Shown here piece after piece: positions 8,060 through 15,740 of a DNA stretch of 64,000 bases (positions are counted from its first letter, which is position 1; each line of letters begins with the position of its first letter). Under the pieces are notes generated by a model. The model made no database searches and had not been told where the DNA came from. It worked only from the letters and a program-made list of their open reading frames with translations. The stretch spans positions 62,001-126,000 of the forward strand of contig NZ_BMUG01000007.1 of assembly GCF_014650075.1 (NCBI RefSeq), written 5' to 3'. The DNA is from Streptomyces microflavus (GTDB taxonomy: Bacteria > Actinomycetota > Actinomycetes > Streptomycetales > Streptomycetaceae). The position numbers were made by a program, and so were the translations under genes.

Positions 8060-8899
8060 ATGAGCCGCAGCGACGTCCTGGTAGACGCCGACTGGGTCGA
8101 GGCCCACATCGACGACCCGCAGGTCGCCATCGTCGAGGTCGACGAGGACACCTCCGCGTACGAGAAGAACCACATCAAGAACGCGATCCGGATCGACTGG
8201 ACCAAGGACCTCCAGGACCCGGTCCGCCGTGACTTCGTGGACCAGGCCGGCTTCGAGAAGCTGCTCAGCGAGAAGGGCATCGGCAACGACACGCTGGTCG
8301 TCCTCTACGGCGGCAACAACAACTGGTTCGCCTCCTACGCGTACTGGTACTTCAAGCTGTACGGCCACGAGAACGTCAAGCTCCTCGACGGCGGCCGCAA
8401 GAAGTGGGAGCTCGACTCCCGCGACCTGACCGACGCCGTCCCGACGCGCCCGGCCACCCAGTACAAGGCCAAGCCGCAGGACGAGTCGATCCGCGCCTAC
8501 CGCGACGACGTCGTGAAGGCCATCGGCAGCCAGAACCTGGTCGACGTGCGCTCGCCCGACGAGTTCAGCGGCAAGCTGCTCGCCCCGGCGCACCTCCCGC
8601 AGGAGCAGTCGCAGCGCCCCGGCCACGTGCCGAGCGCCCGCAACATCCCGTGGTCGAAGAACGCCAACGACGACGGCACCTTCAAGTCGGACGACGAGCT
8701 CAAGGCCCTCTACGAGGACGAGCAGGTCGACCTGGCGAAGGACACCATCGCGTACTGCCGCATCGGTGAGCGCTCCGCGCTCACCTGGTTCGTCCTGCAC
8801 GAGCTGCTCGGCCAGGAGAACGTCAAGAACTACGACGGCTCGTGGACCGAGTACGGCTCCCTCGTCGGCGTGCCGATCGAGCTCGGCCCCGCCAAGTAA
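8060..8899 (+). CDS. cysA: Thiosulfate sulfurtransferase (tandem rhodanese)
   Basis: 279 residues with two rhodanese domains: an inactive N-terminal one (about 1-130, with IVEVDEDTSAYEKNHI) and an active C-terminal one (about 150-279). The active-site loop is AYCRIGERSALTWF with the persulfide-forming Cys233 and the basic CRxGxR pattern of thiosulfate-specific enzymes. The ATG at 8060 follows GGAGGAG. The enzyme transfers sulfane sulfur from thiosulfate to cyanide or a physiological thiol acceptor. The next gene, DUF1416, follows after 40 bp and usually accompanies it. The leader peptide and hairpin upstream suggest control by sulfur status. Confidence 0.92.
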   Translation: MSRSDVLVDADWVEAHIDDPQVAIVEVDEDTSAYEKNHIKNAIRIDWTKDLQDPVRRDFVDQAGFEKLLSEKGIGNDTLVVLYGGNNNWFASYAYWYFKLYGHENVKLLDGGRKKWELDSRDLTDAVPTRPATQYKAKPQDESIRAYRDDVVKAIGSQNLVDVRSPDEFSGKLLAPAHLPQEQSQRPGHVPSARNIPWSKNANDDGTFKSDDELKALYEDEQVDLAKDTIAYCRIGERSALTWFVLHELLGQENVKNYDGSWTEYGSLVGVPIELGPAK

Positions 8900-8939
8900 C
8901 CCCGACCGACCCGCACGACCCGACCAGAAGGACAGAACC

Positions 8940-9227
8940 ATGTGTGGAGCACAGGCCGGCGGCCCCGACGCTTCGACGATCAAGCCCGGTGAGACCACCA
9001 TCCAGGGCAGCGTGACCCGCGACGGCGAGCCCGTCACCGGGTACGTGCGTCTGCTGGACTCGACCGGAGAGTTCACCGCCGAGGTCCCGACCTCGGCGAC
9101 CGGACAGTTCCGCTTCTACGCGGCCGAGGGCACCTGGACGCTCCGCGCCCTGGTCCCGGGCGGCAGCGCCGACCGCACGGTCGTCGCGCAGACCGGTGGG
9201 CTCTCCGAGGTCGCGATCGCCGTCTGA
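8940..9227 (+). CDS. DUF1416 protein partnered with the sulfurtransferase
   Basis: A 95-residue protein starting MCGAQAGGPDASTIKPGETT. The early Cys in MCGA is conserved in DUF1416 as I know it. The rest reads as a single beta-sandwich (VTRDGEPVTGYVRLLDSTGE and FRFYAAEGTWTLRALVPGG), similar to transthyretin-like or carboxypeptidase-regulatory domains. It lies 40 bp behind the sulfurtransferase with its own AAGGA site and is followed by a strong hairpin, so the two form an operon. A role as sulfur acceptor or partner is inferred from the context only. Confidence 0.88.
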   Translation: MCGAQAGGPDASTIKPGETTIQGSVTRDGEPVTGYVRLLDSTGEFTAEVPTSATGQFRFYAAEGTWTLRALVPGGSADRTVVAQTGGLSEVAIAV

Positions 9228-9255
9228 TCCACGGCATGGCCGGTCCACGGCACAG

Positions 9256-9329
9256 AAGAACGGCCGGAGGGCCGCACCCCAGGGGGTTGGACGCCACCTG
9301 ACGCGGGGTGCGGCCCTTCGCGCCGTTCT
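9256..9329 (+). terminator. Long stem-loop terminator after the sulfur operon
   Basis: GGGCCGCACCCC (9268-9279) pairs with GGGGTGCGGCCC (9305-9316), and an outer AGAACGGC (9256-9263) pairs with GCCGTTCT (9322-9329) across small asymmetric bulges. It follows the DUF1416 stop by about 30 bp. Directly downstream are imperfect copies of CTCTGTTCCACCGG up to about 9382. Confidence 0.75.
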
Positions 9330-9406
9330 GTTCCACCTGCTCTGTTCCACCGGCTCTGTACCCCGGCTCTGTTCCACCGGCCCGGAAACGGTTCTACGCT
9401 GGAGAT

Positions 9407-9664
9407 ATGTACGCCCGACGCCGGCGCGGCTACTTCTGGATGATGGGCGGTTGCGTCGCCCTCTTCGTCTCCGCCTGGGCCGTCGTACGCCTGTGGTCGA
9501 TGCCCGCCGCCGTCGCGATGTGCCTCGTTGCCATGGTGATTCCGCCCGTCGCCGCGGTCCTCGCCAACCGGCGCGGTCCCGAGGACCGGTGGTGGGACGA
9601 CCCCTCCGGCGACCCGAAGTCCGACGCGTGGTGGGACGAGCTGGACGGGAAGAAGCGGTACTGA
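9407..9664 (+). CDS. DUF3099 small membrane protein
   Basis: 85 residues from the ATG at 9407 (GGAG at 9401). It starts MYARRRRGYFWMMGGCVALF and has two hydrophobic segments (about 8-28 and 34-52) joined by a short turn containing the charged WSMPAA segment. The hydrophilic C-terminus is rich in Trp, Asp and Lys (RWWDDPSGDPKSDAWWDELD). This is the DUF3099 pattern; function is unknown. It is followed by a convergent DsrE-like gene, with 25 bp between the stops. Confidence 0.8.
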   Translation: MYARRRRGYFWMMGGCVALFVSAWAVVRLWSMPAAVAMCLVAMVIPPVAAVLANRRGPEDRWWDDPSGDPKSDAWWDELDGKKRY

Positions 9665-9689
9665 GGGGCCTATGGGGCAGGGGCGGGGC

Positions 9690-10052
9690 TCAGTAGACGA
9701 GCGCCTGCGTGCCGTCCGTCATGGCCTCCTGGACGAAGACCTGCGCCCCCGCGATCCGTACGCCCTCCAGCACGTCCTTCTCCGTGATCTCGCGCCGTGC
9801 CGCGCACTGCGTGCAGAGGGTGACCCGGCCGCCCGCCAGGATCGAGTCGAGCAGATCGGGCAGCGGGGCGGCGTGCGGCAGCTCGAACTCGGCGGCCCGG
9901 CCCGGCAGCGCGAACCACGAGGACTCCCCGGTCAGCCAGAGCGAGACCTCCACGCCACTGGCCACGGCCACCGCCGCGACGGTGAAGGCCTGCGAGCAGC
10001 GCTCGGCGGATTCGGGCCCGGCGGTCACCTTGATCACAAGCTTCTTCGGCAT
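9690..10052 (-). CDS. DsrE-like sulfur-relay family protein
   Basis: 120 residues from the ATG at 10052: MPKKLVIKVTAGPESAERCS. The fold pattern is DsrE/DsrF-like: an N-terminal beta strand, an alternating alpha/beta core (AFTVAAVAVASGVEVSLWLT) and the late CTQCAARREI motif. The Cys pair in CTQC occupies the region where sulfur-carrying members place a reactive Cys. Its nearness to the sulfurtransferase and DUF1416 genes supports persulfide handling, but no partner is proved. It is divergent from the next membrane-protein operon, with about 106 bp between starts. Confidence 0.8.
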   Translation of the reverse strand: MPKKLVIKVTAGPESAERCSQAFTVAAVAVASGVEVSLWLTGESSWFALPGRAAEFELPHAAPLPDLLDSILAGGRVTLCTQCAARREITEKDVLEGVRIAGAQVFVQEAMTDGTQALVY

Positions 10053-10158
10053 AGACCGAACTGTAATCGTCCGGCAGGCAACCTCCCCCCTGACCTGCGA
10101 GTCACTTGTGCGCGCACGTATGCGAACTGCGCTTCGAACTCTCTGCGGGGGACCCCTT

Positions 10159-10932
10159 TTGGAACCGAACGACACCGTTTCGCCTGCCGGCGGACCCAGA
10201 CCCCGGCCCCGTGGCCGTACGGCGCTGATCATCGCCGCCGCGGCCCTGCTCGGGATCTCCGGCGGCACCGCCGTCGGCTACGGCATCCAGGCGCAGCGGC
10301 CACCGACACCCCTGCCCACCCTCGCCCAGCCCGGCCTCGGGTACCCGGCGAAGCCGCTCCCGGCGGGCAAGACACCGGCACCGCTGCCGGCCTCCGAGGA
10401 CCGGCAGGTCAGGACGGACGGCGATCTGCGCAAGCTGCTCGTGGAGCGGCCCAAGGGGGCGAAGGCCTCTCCGTCGCATCCCCGGAAGGGCGGTGAGTGG
10501 CTGCCGTTCCCGGAGTACGTCCGGGAGTTCAAGGGCGAGCGGGCCATGTTCCTGTACCTCGCCGAGAACGACCTGCGCCGGATCGCGGTGACCGGATGGA
10601 TGCAGGGGAAGTACCGGGAGTCCGCCGTCACCCTGGTCCAGTTCCGGTCGAACGCGGTCATGGGCGCCGCCGATCACTTCGGGGGACAGCTCTCGTACAT
10701 GCCGGAAGCGGAGGAAGGGGCCGGGAACGCCGGTGACCCGCTCGAAGGCACCGACTCCGGCCGCTACTTCCTGTACGCCGTCGAGCGGGAGGCCGGCTAC
10801 CTGCCCTTCTACCGCGCCAGGGCGCTGGCCGTGCGCGGCGACATCATGATCGACATCAACATCACCGACTCGAAGCCGATCAGCAAGAAGGACATCCGCG
10901 TCCTCGCCGAACGACAGCTGGAGCGCCTGTGA
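10159..10932 (+). CDS. Single-pass membrane protein, first of three tandem paralogues
   Basis: Best start is TTG at 10159, with GGGGGA about 6 bp upstream; an ATG at 10120 lacks a ribosome site. The product is about 257 residues: a short basic cytoplasmic segment, one transmembrane helix (TALIIAAAALLGISGGTAVG) and an extracytoplasmic domain. It contains TDGDLRKLLVERPKGAKAS, which parallels ADLRKLLLPAPAG and TELSRLLMPVPEG in the next two genes. The layout of all three (tail, helix, outer domain with the RxLL motif, a final Ile/Val-rich domain) indicates duplication from one ancestor. It overlaps the second gene by a GTGA junction. Function unknown. Confidence 0.75.
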   Translation: MEPNDTVSPAGGPRPRPRGRTALIIAAAALLGISGGTAVGYGIQAQRPPTPLPTLAQPGLGYPAKPLPAGKTPAPLPASEDRQVRTDGDLRKLLVERPKGAKASPSHPRKGGEWLPFPEYVREFKGERAMFLYLAENDLRRIAVTGWMQGKYRESAVTLVQFRSNAVMGAADHFGGQLSYMPEAEEGAGNAGDPLEGTDSGRYFLYAVEREAGYLPFYRARALAVRGDIMIDINITDSKPISKKDIRVLAERQLERL

Positions 10933-11852
10933 GCGACGACGTCGAGAAGACGACCCCCGAGGCCTCCGCAGCCCCCGAGGCGCCCGCAGCCTCCGCAGCG
11001 CCCGACGCGCCCGCAGCCTCTGACGCGCCCGCAGCGCCCGCAGCGCCCGCAGCGCCCGAGGCGCCTGGCGCTCCGCAGGCTCCCGCCCCGAAGCGGCGCC
11101 GGGTGCTGCTCACCGTGCTGCCCTTCGTGCTGGTGCTCGCCGCGGTGGGCGGTGCCGCCGCCTACACCGTGCGGACCGTGGACGGTGCCGACCGGACCGT
11201 CACCACGGTCGTCTGGGACGGCAGCGGCCCCAAGCCGGGCCTCGACCCCGCCGCGAAGGCGGACCGCGGCCGGACGGACACCGAGCTGAGCAGGCTGCTG
11301 ATGCCCGTGCCCGAGGGTTACCGGCTCGGCCCGGACATCGGCGAGCTCGGCAACGACGGCGAGACGAGCGGTGCGGAGGCCACCGCCGCCCTGAAGGAGA
11401 CCGGGCGCGGGCTGGCGGGCAAGCAGCGCCGTGAGCTCGACGCGTTCTTCGACAAGCTCCGGGTCAAGGGCGTCGCCCACCGCACGTACACCCGTGGCGT
11501 CTCCGTCCCGTACGCACGCACCGGTTTCGACGATCTGGTGCTCTCCGTCCGGGTGGTCGAGATGGAGGACGAGCGGGCGGTCCGCACCATGCACGAGCGG
11601 CAGATCGCCCTGCTGAACTCGTTCGGTGTGCTGCGCAAGGGGCCGAAGATCGAAGGCCACAAGAACGCCACCTGCTACCGGATGCCCAAGGACGGCAAGG
11701 ACCCGCTCGACAGCATCGCCTGCTCCGCCTACGAGGGCGGGATCTCGGTGACCGTCGAGGCGGACGGGCCGAAGCCGTTCAGCGCGTCCACGGTCGCCGG
11801 CCTGGTCAAGGAGCAGCTCGACCACATCACGTCCCCGGGGGAGTCCATATGA
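10929..11852 (+). CDS. Single-pass membrane protein, second paralogue
   Basis: 307 residues starting at the GTG within the GTGA overlap with the previous stop. The cytoplasmic tail (1-55) is almost purely Ala/Pro/Glu repeats (APEAPAASAAPDAPAAS). A helix at about 60-80 (VLLTVLPFVLVLAAVGGAAA) precedes an outer domain with TELSRLLMPVPEGYRLGPDI. A C-terminal Cys pair (TCYRMPKDGKDPLDSIACS) could form a disulfide outside the membrane. The tail repeats vary in codon sense only slightly, consistent with local slippage. Translational coupling with both neighbours suggests a multi-subunit envelope complex. Confidence 0.75.
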   Translation: MSDDVEKTTPEASAAPEAPAASAAPDAPAASDAPAAPAAPAAPEAPGAPQAPAPKRRRVLLTVLPFVLVLAAVGGAAAYTVRTVDGADRTVTTVVWDGSGPKPGLDPAAKADRGRTDTELSRLLMPVPEGYRLGPDIGELGNDGETSGAEATAALKETGRGLAGKQRRELDAFFDKLRVKGVAHRTYTRGVSVPYARTGFDDLVLSVRVVEMEDERAVRTMHERQIALLNSFGVLRKGPKIEGHKNATCYRMPKDGKDPLDSIACSAYEGGISVTVEADGPKPFSASTVAGLVKEQLDHITSPGESI

Positions 11853-12721
11853 GCGAGCAGCAGACCGCGGCAGTACCCGCGCCCGCCGAGCCTGCGGTCC
11901 CCGCCGAGCCCGTGGAGGTCCCCGAGCCCACCGCCGCCCCGGCCGTGCCGGAGGCCCCCCGCCCGCCCCGCCGCGCCCTGCGGGCCGTGGCGCGGTGGAC
12001 GGTGGCCCTGCTGGTGTTCGGCGGGCTCGGTACGGGTACGGCGCTGGCGATCACCTCGGCCGAGCGGACCGACGTCCCCGGGCTCGCCACCGAGAGCGAC
12101 GGGCGCTGGGACTACCCGAAGCTCTCCCTCCCCGCGTTGCCGGCCGGCGCGCCCCGCCCGTTCACCGACGCCAACACCGCGGAGATCCACCACGCGGACC
12201 TGCGGAAGCTGCTGCTGCCCGCTCCGGCGGGATCCACCCCGGACAAGGCGCTCGACGGCGGCTGGGTGAAGCAGGAACGGTTCCTCGCCGAGTACGCGGC
12301 CGAGGACCGGGAGGAGCTGGCCCAGCTCCTCGTGGACGCACCGCCCCGGCACATCGCGGCCCGCGGCTGGACCATGCCGGACGGCACCCGGGCCCGGATC
12401 TACCTGCTGCGGTTCAACTCGACCGCCTTTGCCACCCACATGAGGGACGAGCTGAACCTCGGCACCACGATGCAGCGGACGCCGGCCGGGGCGGAGGAGA
12501 CGGCGTTCGACACGACCTGGACGTTCTCGCGTGCGGTCAAGGGGGTCGCGTCGTACGTCCTCACCGAGAAGGCCCCGCACGGTGCCGCGCACACCCGGCT
12601 GGCGTACAGCGGCGCCGGTGACACCCTCGCCCTGATCGTGCACGAGCGGCCGGGCAAGAAGGAAGCGGCGCGGATCCCGTTCCAGCAGACCGTGATCCTG
12701 CAGAACCAGCTGCTCGGCTGA
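11849..12721 (+). CDS. Single-pass membrane protein, third paralogue
   Basis: 290 residues from the ATG in the ATGA overlap with the second gene. It has an Ala/Pro/Glu-rich tail (1-45), a helix at about 50-72 (WTVALLVFGGLGTGTALAIT), and an outer domain with HADLRKLLLPAPAGSTPDKA followed by a body rich in Thr/Ala. Its stop is followed by a strong GC-rich stem-loop at 12786-12820, marking the end of the three-gene unit. Order of the three lengths is 257, 307 and 290 residues. Family unknown to me; the relationship rests on motif, architecture and coupling. Confidence 0.75.
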   Translation: MSEQQTAAVPAPAEPAVPAEPVEVPEPTAAPAVPEAPRPPRRALRAVARWTVALLVFGGLGTGTALAITSAERTDVPGLATESDGRWDYPKLSLPALPAGAPRPFTDANTAEIHHADLRKLLLPAPAGSTPDKALDGGWVKQERFLAEYAAEDREELAQLLVDAPPRHIAARGWTMPDGTRARIYLLRFNSTAFATHMRDELNLGTTMQRTPAGAEETAFDTTWTFSRAVKGVASYVLTEKAPHGAAHTRLAYSGAGDTLALIVHERPGKKEAARIPFQQTVILQNQLLG

Positions 12722-12785
12722 GACCGGGTCCCGGAGGTGCCGGCCGGGCGGTGGTGACGCCGTTCGGCCCATACCTGGACGAGAG

Positions 12786-12820
12786 GGCCGGGGCCCCACC
12801 CATTAGGCTGGGCCCCGGCC
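12786..12820 (+). terminator. Perfect 11-bp stem-loop ending the three-gene membrane operon
   Basis: GGCCGGGGCCC (12786-12796) and GGGCCCCGGCC (12810-12820) are perfectly complementary around a 13-nt loop. The loop contains TTAGGCT, which also resembles a -10 element for the small gene at 12859, so the element may both terminate and sit over a promoter. Confidence 0.65.
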
Positions 12821-12858
12821 CTGTACTGCCGCCATACCGCTCGTTCCGAGGAGCCCCC

Positions 12859-12960
12859 GTGCTTGAGGCATTCTTCTCCGCCCTGCTGATCCTGGTCTGT
12901 GTCGGCGTACTCGCCTTCACGGTGGTCGCCGTGAAGAAGCTGTACCAGGGCCAGCGCTGA
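12859..12960 (+). CDS. 33-residue single-helix membrane peptide
   Basis: The GTG at 12859 follows CGAGGAG at the right distance, and codon use has the Streptomyces third-position bias. The product is one hydrophobic helix (FFSALLILVCVGVLAFTVVA) with a basic tail (VKKLYQGQR), which fits a small bitopic membrane protein with the tail in the cytoplasm. No family is recognised. It sits between the membrane operon terminator and nitrobindin. Confidence 0.6.
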   Translation: MLEAFFSALLILVCVGVLAFTVVAVKKLYQGQR

Positions 12961-13018
12961 ACCTCGCCGTATCCGGCCCGACCACCCTTCGCACCCTCAC
13001 AGATCGTCTGAGCAGCTC

Positions 13019-13591
13019 ATGATCGAGATTCCGTCCGACCTCCACCCGGACCTCGTCCCGCTGGCCTTCCTCATCGGCAAGTGGGCGGGTGCGGGCGTCT
13101 CCGACTTCCCCGGCGCCGAGAAGTGCAACTTCGGCCAGGAGGTCACGTTCAGCCACGACGGCCGTGACTTCCTGGAGTACGTGTCCCACACCTGGGTCCT
13201 GGACGCCGACGGCAACCAGGTCCGCCCGCTGGAGTCGGAGTCCGGCTACTGGCGCATCGACAAGGACCGCAAGGTCGAGGTCGTCATGGTCCGCGACCAG
13301 GGCGTCGTCGAGATCTGGTACGGCGAGCTCGCCAAGCAGAAGCCGCAGATCGACCTGGTCACCGACGCCGTGGCCCGCACCGCGGCCTCCGGCCCGTACA
13401 CCGGGGGCAAGCGTCTCTACGGGTACGTGAAGAGCGACCTCATGTGGGTCGGCGAGAAGGCGACCCCCGAGGTCGAGCTGCGCCCCTACATGTCGGCGCA
13501 CCTGAAGAAGGTCGTCACCCCGGAAGAGGTCGCCGAGATGGCGCGGAACCTCGAGGACATGCCGGACGACGGCATCGCGTTCTTCAAGTAG
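13019..13591 (+). CDS. Nitrobindin-type heme-binding beta-barrel (DUF1794)
   Basis: 190 residues starting MIEIPSDLHPDLVPLAFLIG. The early GKWAGAG is the GxWxGxG motif of the nitrobindin/FABP-like beta barrel, and the His in SAHLKKVV near the C-terminus is the probable proximal heme ligand. Nitrobindins bind ferric heme and interact with NO and peroxynitrite; the physiological role in Streptomyces is open. The last five codons and stop are duplicated immediately downstream (13574-13609). It lies about 95 bp upstream of nur. Confidence 0.88.
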   Translation: MIEIPSDLHPDLVPLAFLIGKWAGAGVSDFPGAEKCNFGQEVTFSHDGRDFLEYVSHTWVLDADGNQVRPLESESGYWRIDKDRKVEVVMVRDQGVVEIWYGELAKQKPQIDLVTDAVARTAASGPYTGGKRLYGYVKSDLMWVGEKATPEVELRPYMSAHLKKVVTPEEVAEMARNLEDMPDDGIAFFK

Positions 13592-13609
13592 ATCGCGTTC
13601 TTCGAGTAG
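13574..13609 (+). repeat. 18-bp tandem duplication spanning the nitrobindin stop codon
   Basis: ATCGCGTTCTTCAAGTAG (13574-13591, the last five codons plus stop) is followed directly by ATCGCGTTCTTCGAGTAG (13592-13609), identical at 17 of 18 positions. The second copy is out of translation because the first carries the stop. Confidence 0.95.
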
Positions 13610-13659
13610 AGAGCCCCCGGAGCGAACGTAAAGAGCCCTCGGAACGAGCTCTGCCGACC

Positions 13660-13698
13660 GGTGCTCACCCGGCCTACACTGGGCCTGTGGTGAGCACC
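13660..13698 (+). promoter_or_regulatory. nur promoter with 10-bp inverted repeat; probable leaderless start
   Basis: GGTGCTCACC (13660-13669) and GGTGAGCACC (13689-13698) are a perfect inverted repeat with a 19-bp centre. The centre contains TACACT (13675-13680), a good -10 element, placing the transcription start at about the GTG start of nur (13687), so the message is probably leaderless. The repeat covering promoter and start is a candidate operator, possibly for autoregulation. Confidence 0.5.
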
Positions 13699-14139
13699 GA
13701 CTGGAAGACCGATCTTCGGCAGCGTGGCTACCGGCTGACGCCTCAGCGCCAGCTCGTCCTGGAGGCCGTCGACGCCCTGGAGCACGCGACTCCGGATGAT
13801 CTGCTGTGCGAGGTCCGCAAGACCGCGTCCGGGGTGAACATCTCCACGGTGTACCGGACCTTGGAGCTCCTGGAGGAGCTCGGTCTGGTGAGCCATGCCC
13901 ATCTGGGGCACGGCGCCCCGACGTACCACCTGGCCGACCGCCACCACCACATCCACCTGGTCTGCCGGGACTGCAAGGACGTCATCGAGGCGGACCTCTC
14001 CGTCGTCGCCGAGTTCACCGGGAAACTGCGCGCCGACTTCGGCTTCGAGACCGATATGAAGCACTTCGCGATCTTCGGCCGCTGCGCCTCGTGCACGGCC
14101 GCCGAGGAGCCGGCGGAGGACGCCTCCGCCAAGTCGTAG
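13687..14139 (+). CDS. nur: Fur-family nickel-responsive regulator Nur
   Basis: 150 residues, VVSTDWKTDLRQRGYRLTPQ onward. The DNA-binding helix-turn-helix region includes NISTVYRTLELLEELGLVSH, and the dimerisation/metal half has the HHHIHLVCRDC motif plus the late FGRCASC. The N-terminal sequence and neighbour set match the S. coelicolor Nur protein as I recall it. Nur senses nickel and represses nickel uptake and the iron superoxide dismutase gene, switching to the Ni-SOD. The first GTG (13687) is chosen; GTG at 13690 is also possible. The last three codons plus stop are exactly duplicated downstream (14128-14151). Confidence 0.88.
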   Translation: MVSTDWKTDLRQRGYRLTPQRQLVLEAVDALEHATPDDLLCEVRKTASGVNISTVYRTLELLEELGLVSHAHLGHGAPTYHLADRHHHIHLVCRDCKDVIEADLSVVAEFTGKLRADFGFETDMKHFAIFGRCASCTAAEEPAEDASAKS

Positions 14140-14151
14140 GCCAAGTCGTAG
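14128..14151 (+). repeat. Exact 12-bp duplication spanning the nur stop codon
   Basis: GCCAAGTCGTAG occurs twice in direct succession (14128-14139 and 14140-14151). The first copy encodes the final AKS residues and stop of nur; the second lies in the 21-bp gap before the next gene. Confidence 0.95.
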
Positions 14152-14160
14152 GCTGGACGC

Positions 14161-15126
14161 ATGAAGAGCCCCCTGCTGTCCCTGCCCGGCGCCGTCGCCG
14201 CCGAGGGCCGCGACGAAGGTGTTGCCGGACATTACGGTGACCTGTTCCGCGAGCAACGCGCCCTCGCCGACGGCAACGGCCTCGTCGACCTCTCCCACCG
14301 CGGTGTCGTCACCGTCACCGGTGACGACCGGCTGAGCTGGCTGCACCTGCTGCTCACCCAGCACGTCAGCGACCTCGCCCCGCACCAGGCCACCGAGGCG
14401 CTGATCCTCTCCGCCAACGGGCACATCGAGCACGCCATGTATCTCGTCGACGACGGGACGACGGTGTGGATGCACGTCGAACCCGACACCCAGGGCGACC
14501 TCATCGCCTACCTGGAGTCGATGAAGTTCTTCTACCGGGTCGAGGTGGCCGACCGCACCGAGGACATCGCGGTCGTGCACCTCCCCGCCGGTTCCATCGC
14601 GGAGGTCCCGGACGGGGTCGCCGTGCGGGAGACCGCCCAGGGCCGGGACCTGTTCCTGCCGCGCGCCGACCTGGAGGCGTACGCCGCCGCCAACGGCCCG
14701 GTCGTCGGGATCCTGGCGTACGAGGCGCTGCGCATCGAGGCGCACCTGCCGCGCGTCGGCTTCGAGACCGACCACCGCACCATCCCGCACGAGCTGGGCT
14801 GGATCGGCTCCGCCGTCCACCTCCAGAAGGGGTGCTACCGGGGTCAGGAGACCGTCGCCCGCGTCCACAACCTGGGGAAGCCGCCGCGCAGGCTCGTCTT
14901 CCTGCACCTGGACGGCAGCGAGGTGCACCTGCCCGGCCACGGGACGCCGGTACGGCTGGCCGCCGACGGCGAGGAGGGCCGGCAGCTCGGCTTCATCACC
15001 ACCTCGGCCCGCCACCACGAGCTGGGGCCGATCGCCCTGGCGCTGGTCAAGCGGAACGTGGCGGTGGACGCGGAGCTGATCGCCGGGGACACGGCGGCGG
15101 CGCAGGAGACGGTCGTCGAGCCGTAA
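14161..15126 (+). CDS. ygfZ: YgfZ/GcvT-family folate-binding protein
   Basis: 321 residues with an N-terminal GcvT-like domain (GVVTVTGDDRLSWLHLLLTQ) and the family signature KGCYRGQETVARVHNLGKPP around residues 223-243, whose Cys is the conserved YgfZ Cys. A small C-terminal beta domain follows (FITTSARHHELGPIALALVK). YgfZ binds tetrahydrofolate and helps assemble or repair certain Fe-S enzymes; members are common in actinobacteria. Nearness to nur and dtd is a conserved core arrangement rather than an operon. Its 3' end is partly duplicated downstream. Confidence 0.9.
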   Translation: MKSPLLSLPGAVAAEGRDEGVAGHYGDLFREQRALADGNGLVDLSHRGVVTVTGDDRLSWLHLLLTQHVSDLAPHQATEALILSANGHIEHAMYLVDDGTTVWMHVEPDTQGDLIAYLESMKFFYRVEVADRTEDIAVVHLPAGSIAEVPDGVAVRETAQGRDLFLPRADLEAYAAANGPVVGILAYEALRIEAHLPRVGFETDHRTIPHELGWIGSAVHLQKGCYRGQETVARVHNLGKPPRRLVFLHLDGSEVHLPGHGTPVRLAADGEEGRQLGFITTSARHHELGPIALALVKRNVAVDAELIAGDTAAAQETVVEP

Positions 15127-15180
15127 GGGACAGGGCCCGTCACAGGGCCCCGTCGAGCCGCAGGGGCCGGGCCCGTCACA
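15114..15180 (+). repeat. Imperfect duplication of the ygfZ 3' end including the stop codon
   Basis: The segment starting CGTCGAGCCGTAAGGG at 15114 (which contains the ygfZ TAA) recurs from 15151 as CGTCGAGCCGCAGGGG, and both continue with GGGCCCGTCACA. About 26 of 31 positions agree with one gap. The second copy reaches into the convergent dtd stop region. Confidence 0.8.
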
Positions 15181-15625
15181 CCTCGATGATCACCGTGAAC
15201 GGGCCGCTGTTCGTGAGCGAGACCCGCATGTCCGCTCCGAACCGGCCCGTCGCCACCTGTGCGCCGAGCGCCCGCAACTGGGCGACCACCTCGTCCACCA
15301 GCGGCTCGGCGACCTCGCCCGGTGCCGCCGCGTTCCAGGTGGGGCGGCGGCCCTTGCGGGCGTCCCCGTAGAGGGTGAACTGCGAAATCACCAGGAGGGG
15401 GGCATTCACATCCGAACAGGACTTCTCGCCCTCCAGGATGCGGACGGACCAGAGCTTGCGGGCCAGCTGCGCCGCCTTCTCCGGGGTGTCCCCATGGGTG
15501 ACTCCGACCAGCACACACAGGCCTTCGCCGATGATCTCGCCGACGACGCCGGTCGCCGAAGGGTCCTCGCCCGTCCCGGCCACCGAGACGGTCGCGCCGT
15601 CCACTCTCTGTACCACTGCACGCAT
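15176..15625 (-). CDS. dtd: D-aminoacyl-tRNA deacylase
   Basis: 149 residues from the ATG at 15625: MRAVVQRVDGATVSVAGTGE. Both family signatures are present: SQFTLYGDARKGRRP and NSGPFTVIIEV, which builds the active site in the dimer. The enzyme removes D-amino acids mischarged on tRNA and protects translation. A long leftover extension upstream (to 15742) is not coding. It is convergent with ygfZ and divergent from rsiG, with the two starts about 115 bp apart. Confidence 0.95.
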   Translation of the reverse strand: MRAVVQRVDGATVSVAGTGEDPSATGVVGEIIGEGLCVLVGVTHGDTPEKAAQLARKLWSVRILEGEKSCSDVNAPLLVISQFTLYGDARKGRRPTWNAAAPGEVAEPLVDEVVAQLRALGAQVATGRFGADMRVSLTNSGPFTVIIEV

Positions 15626-15740
15626 ACAGACCAACCTATCTTGGGCTGAACGGGTACAGAGTGTCTGCGGGGGCCCCTCGCAGGGTGGCACGATGCACGA
15701 TGGCGGTGTGCCGACGCACCGGTCGAGGGGACGGAACAGC

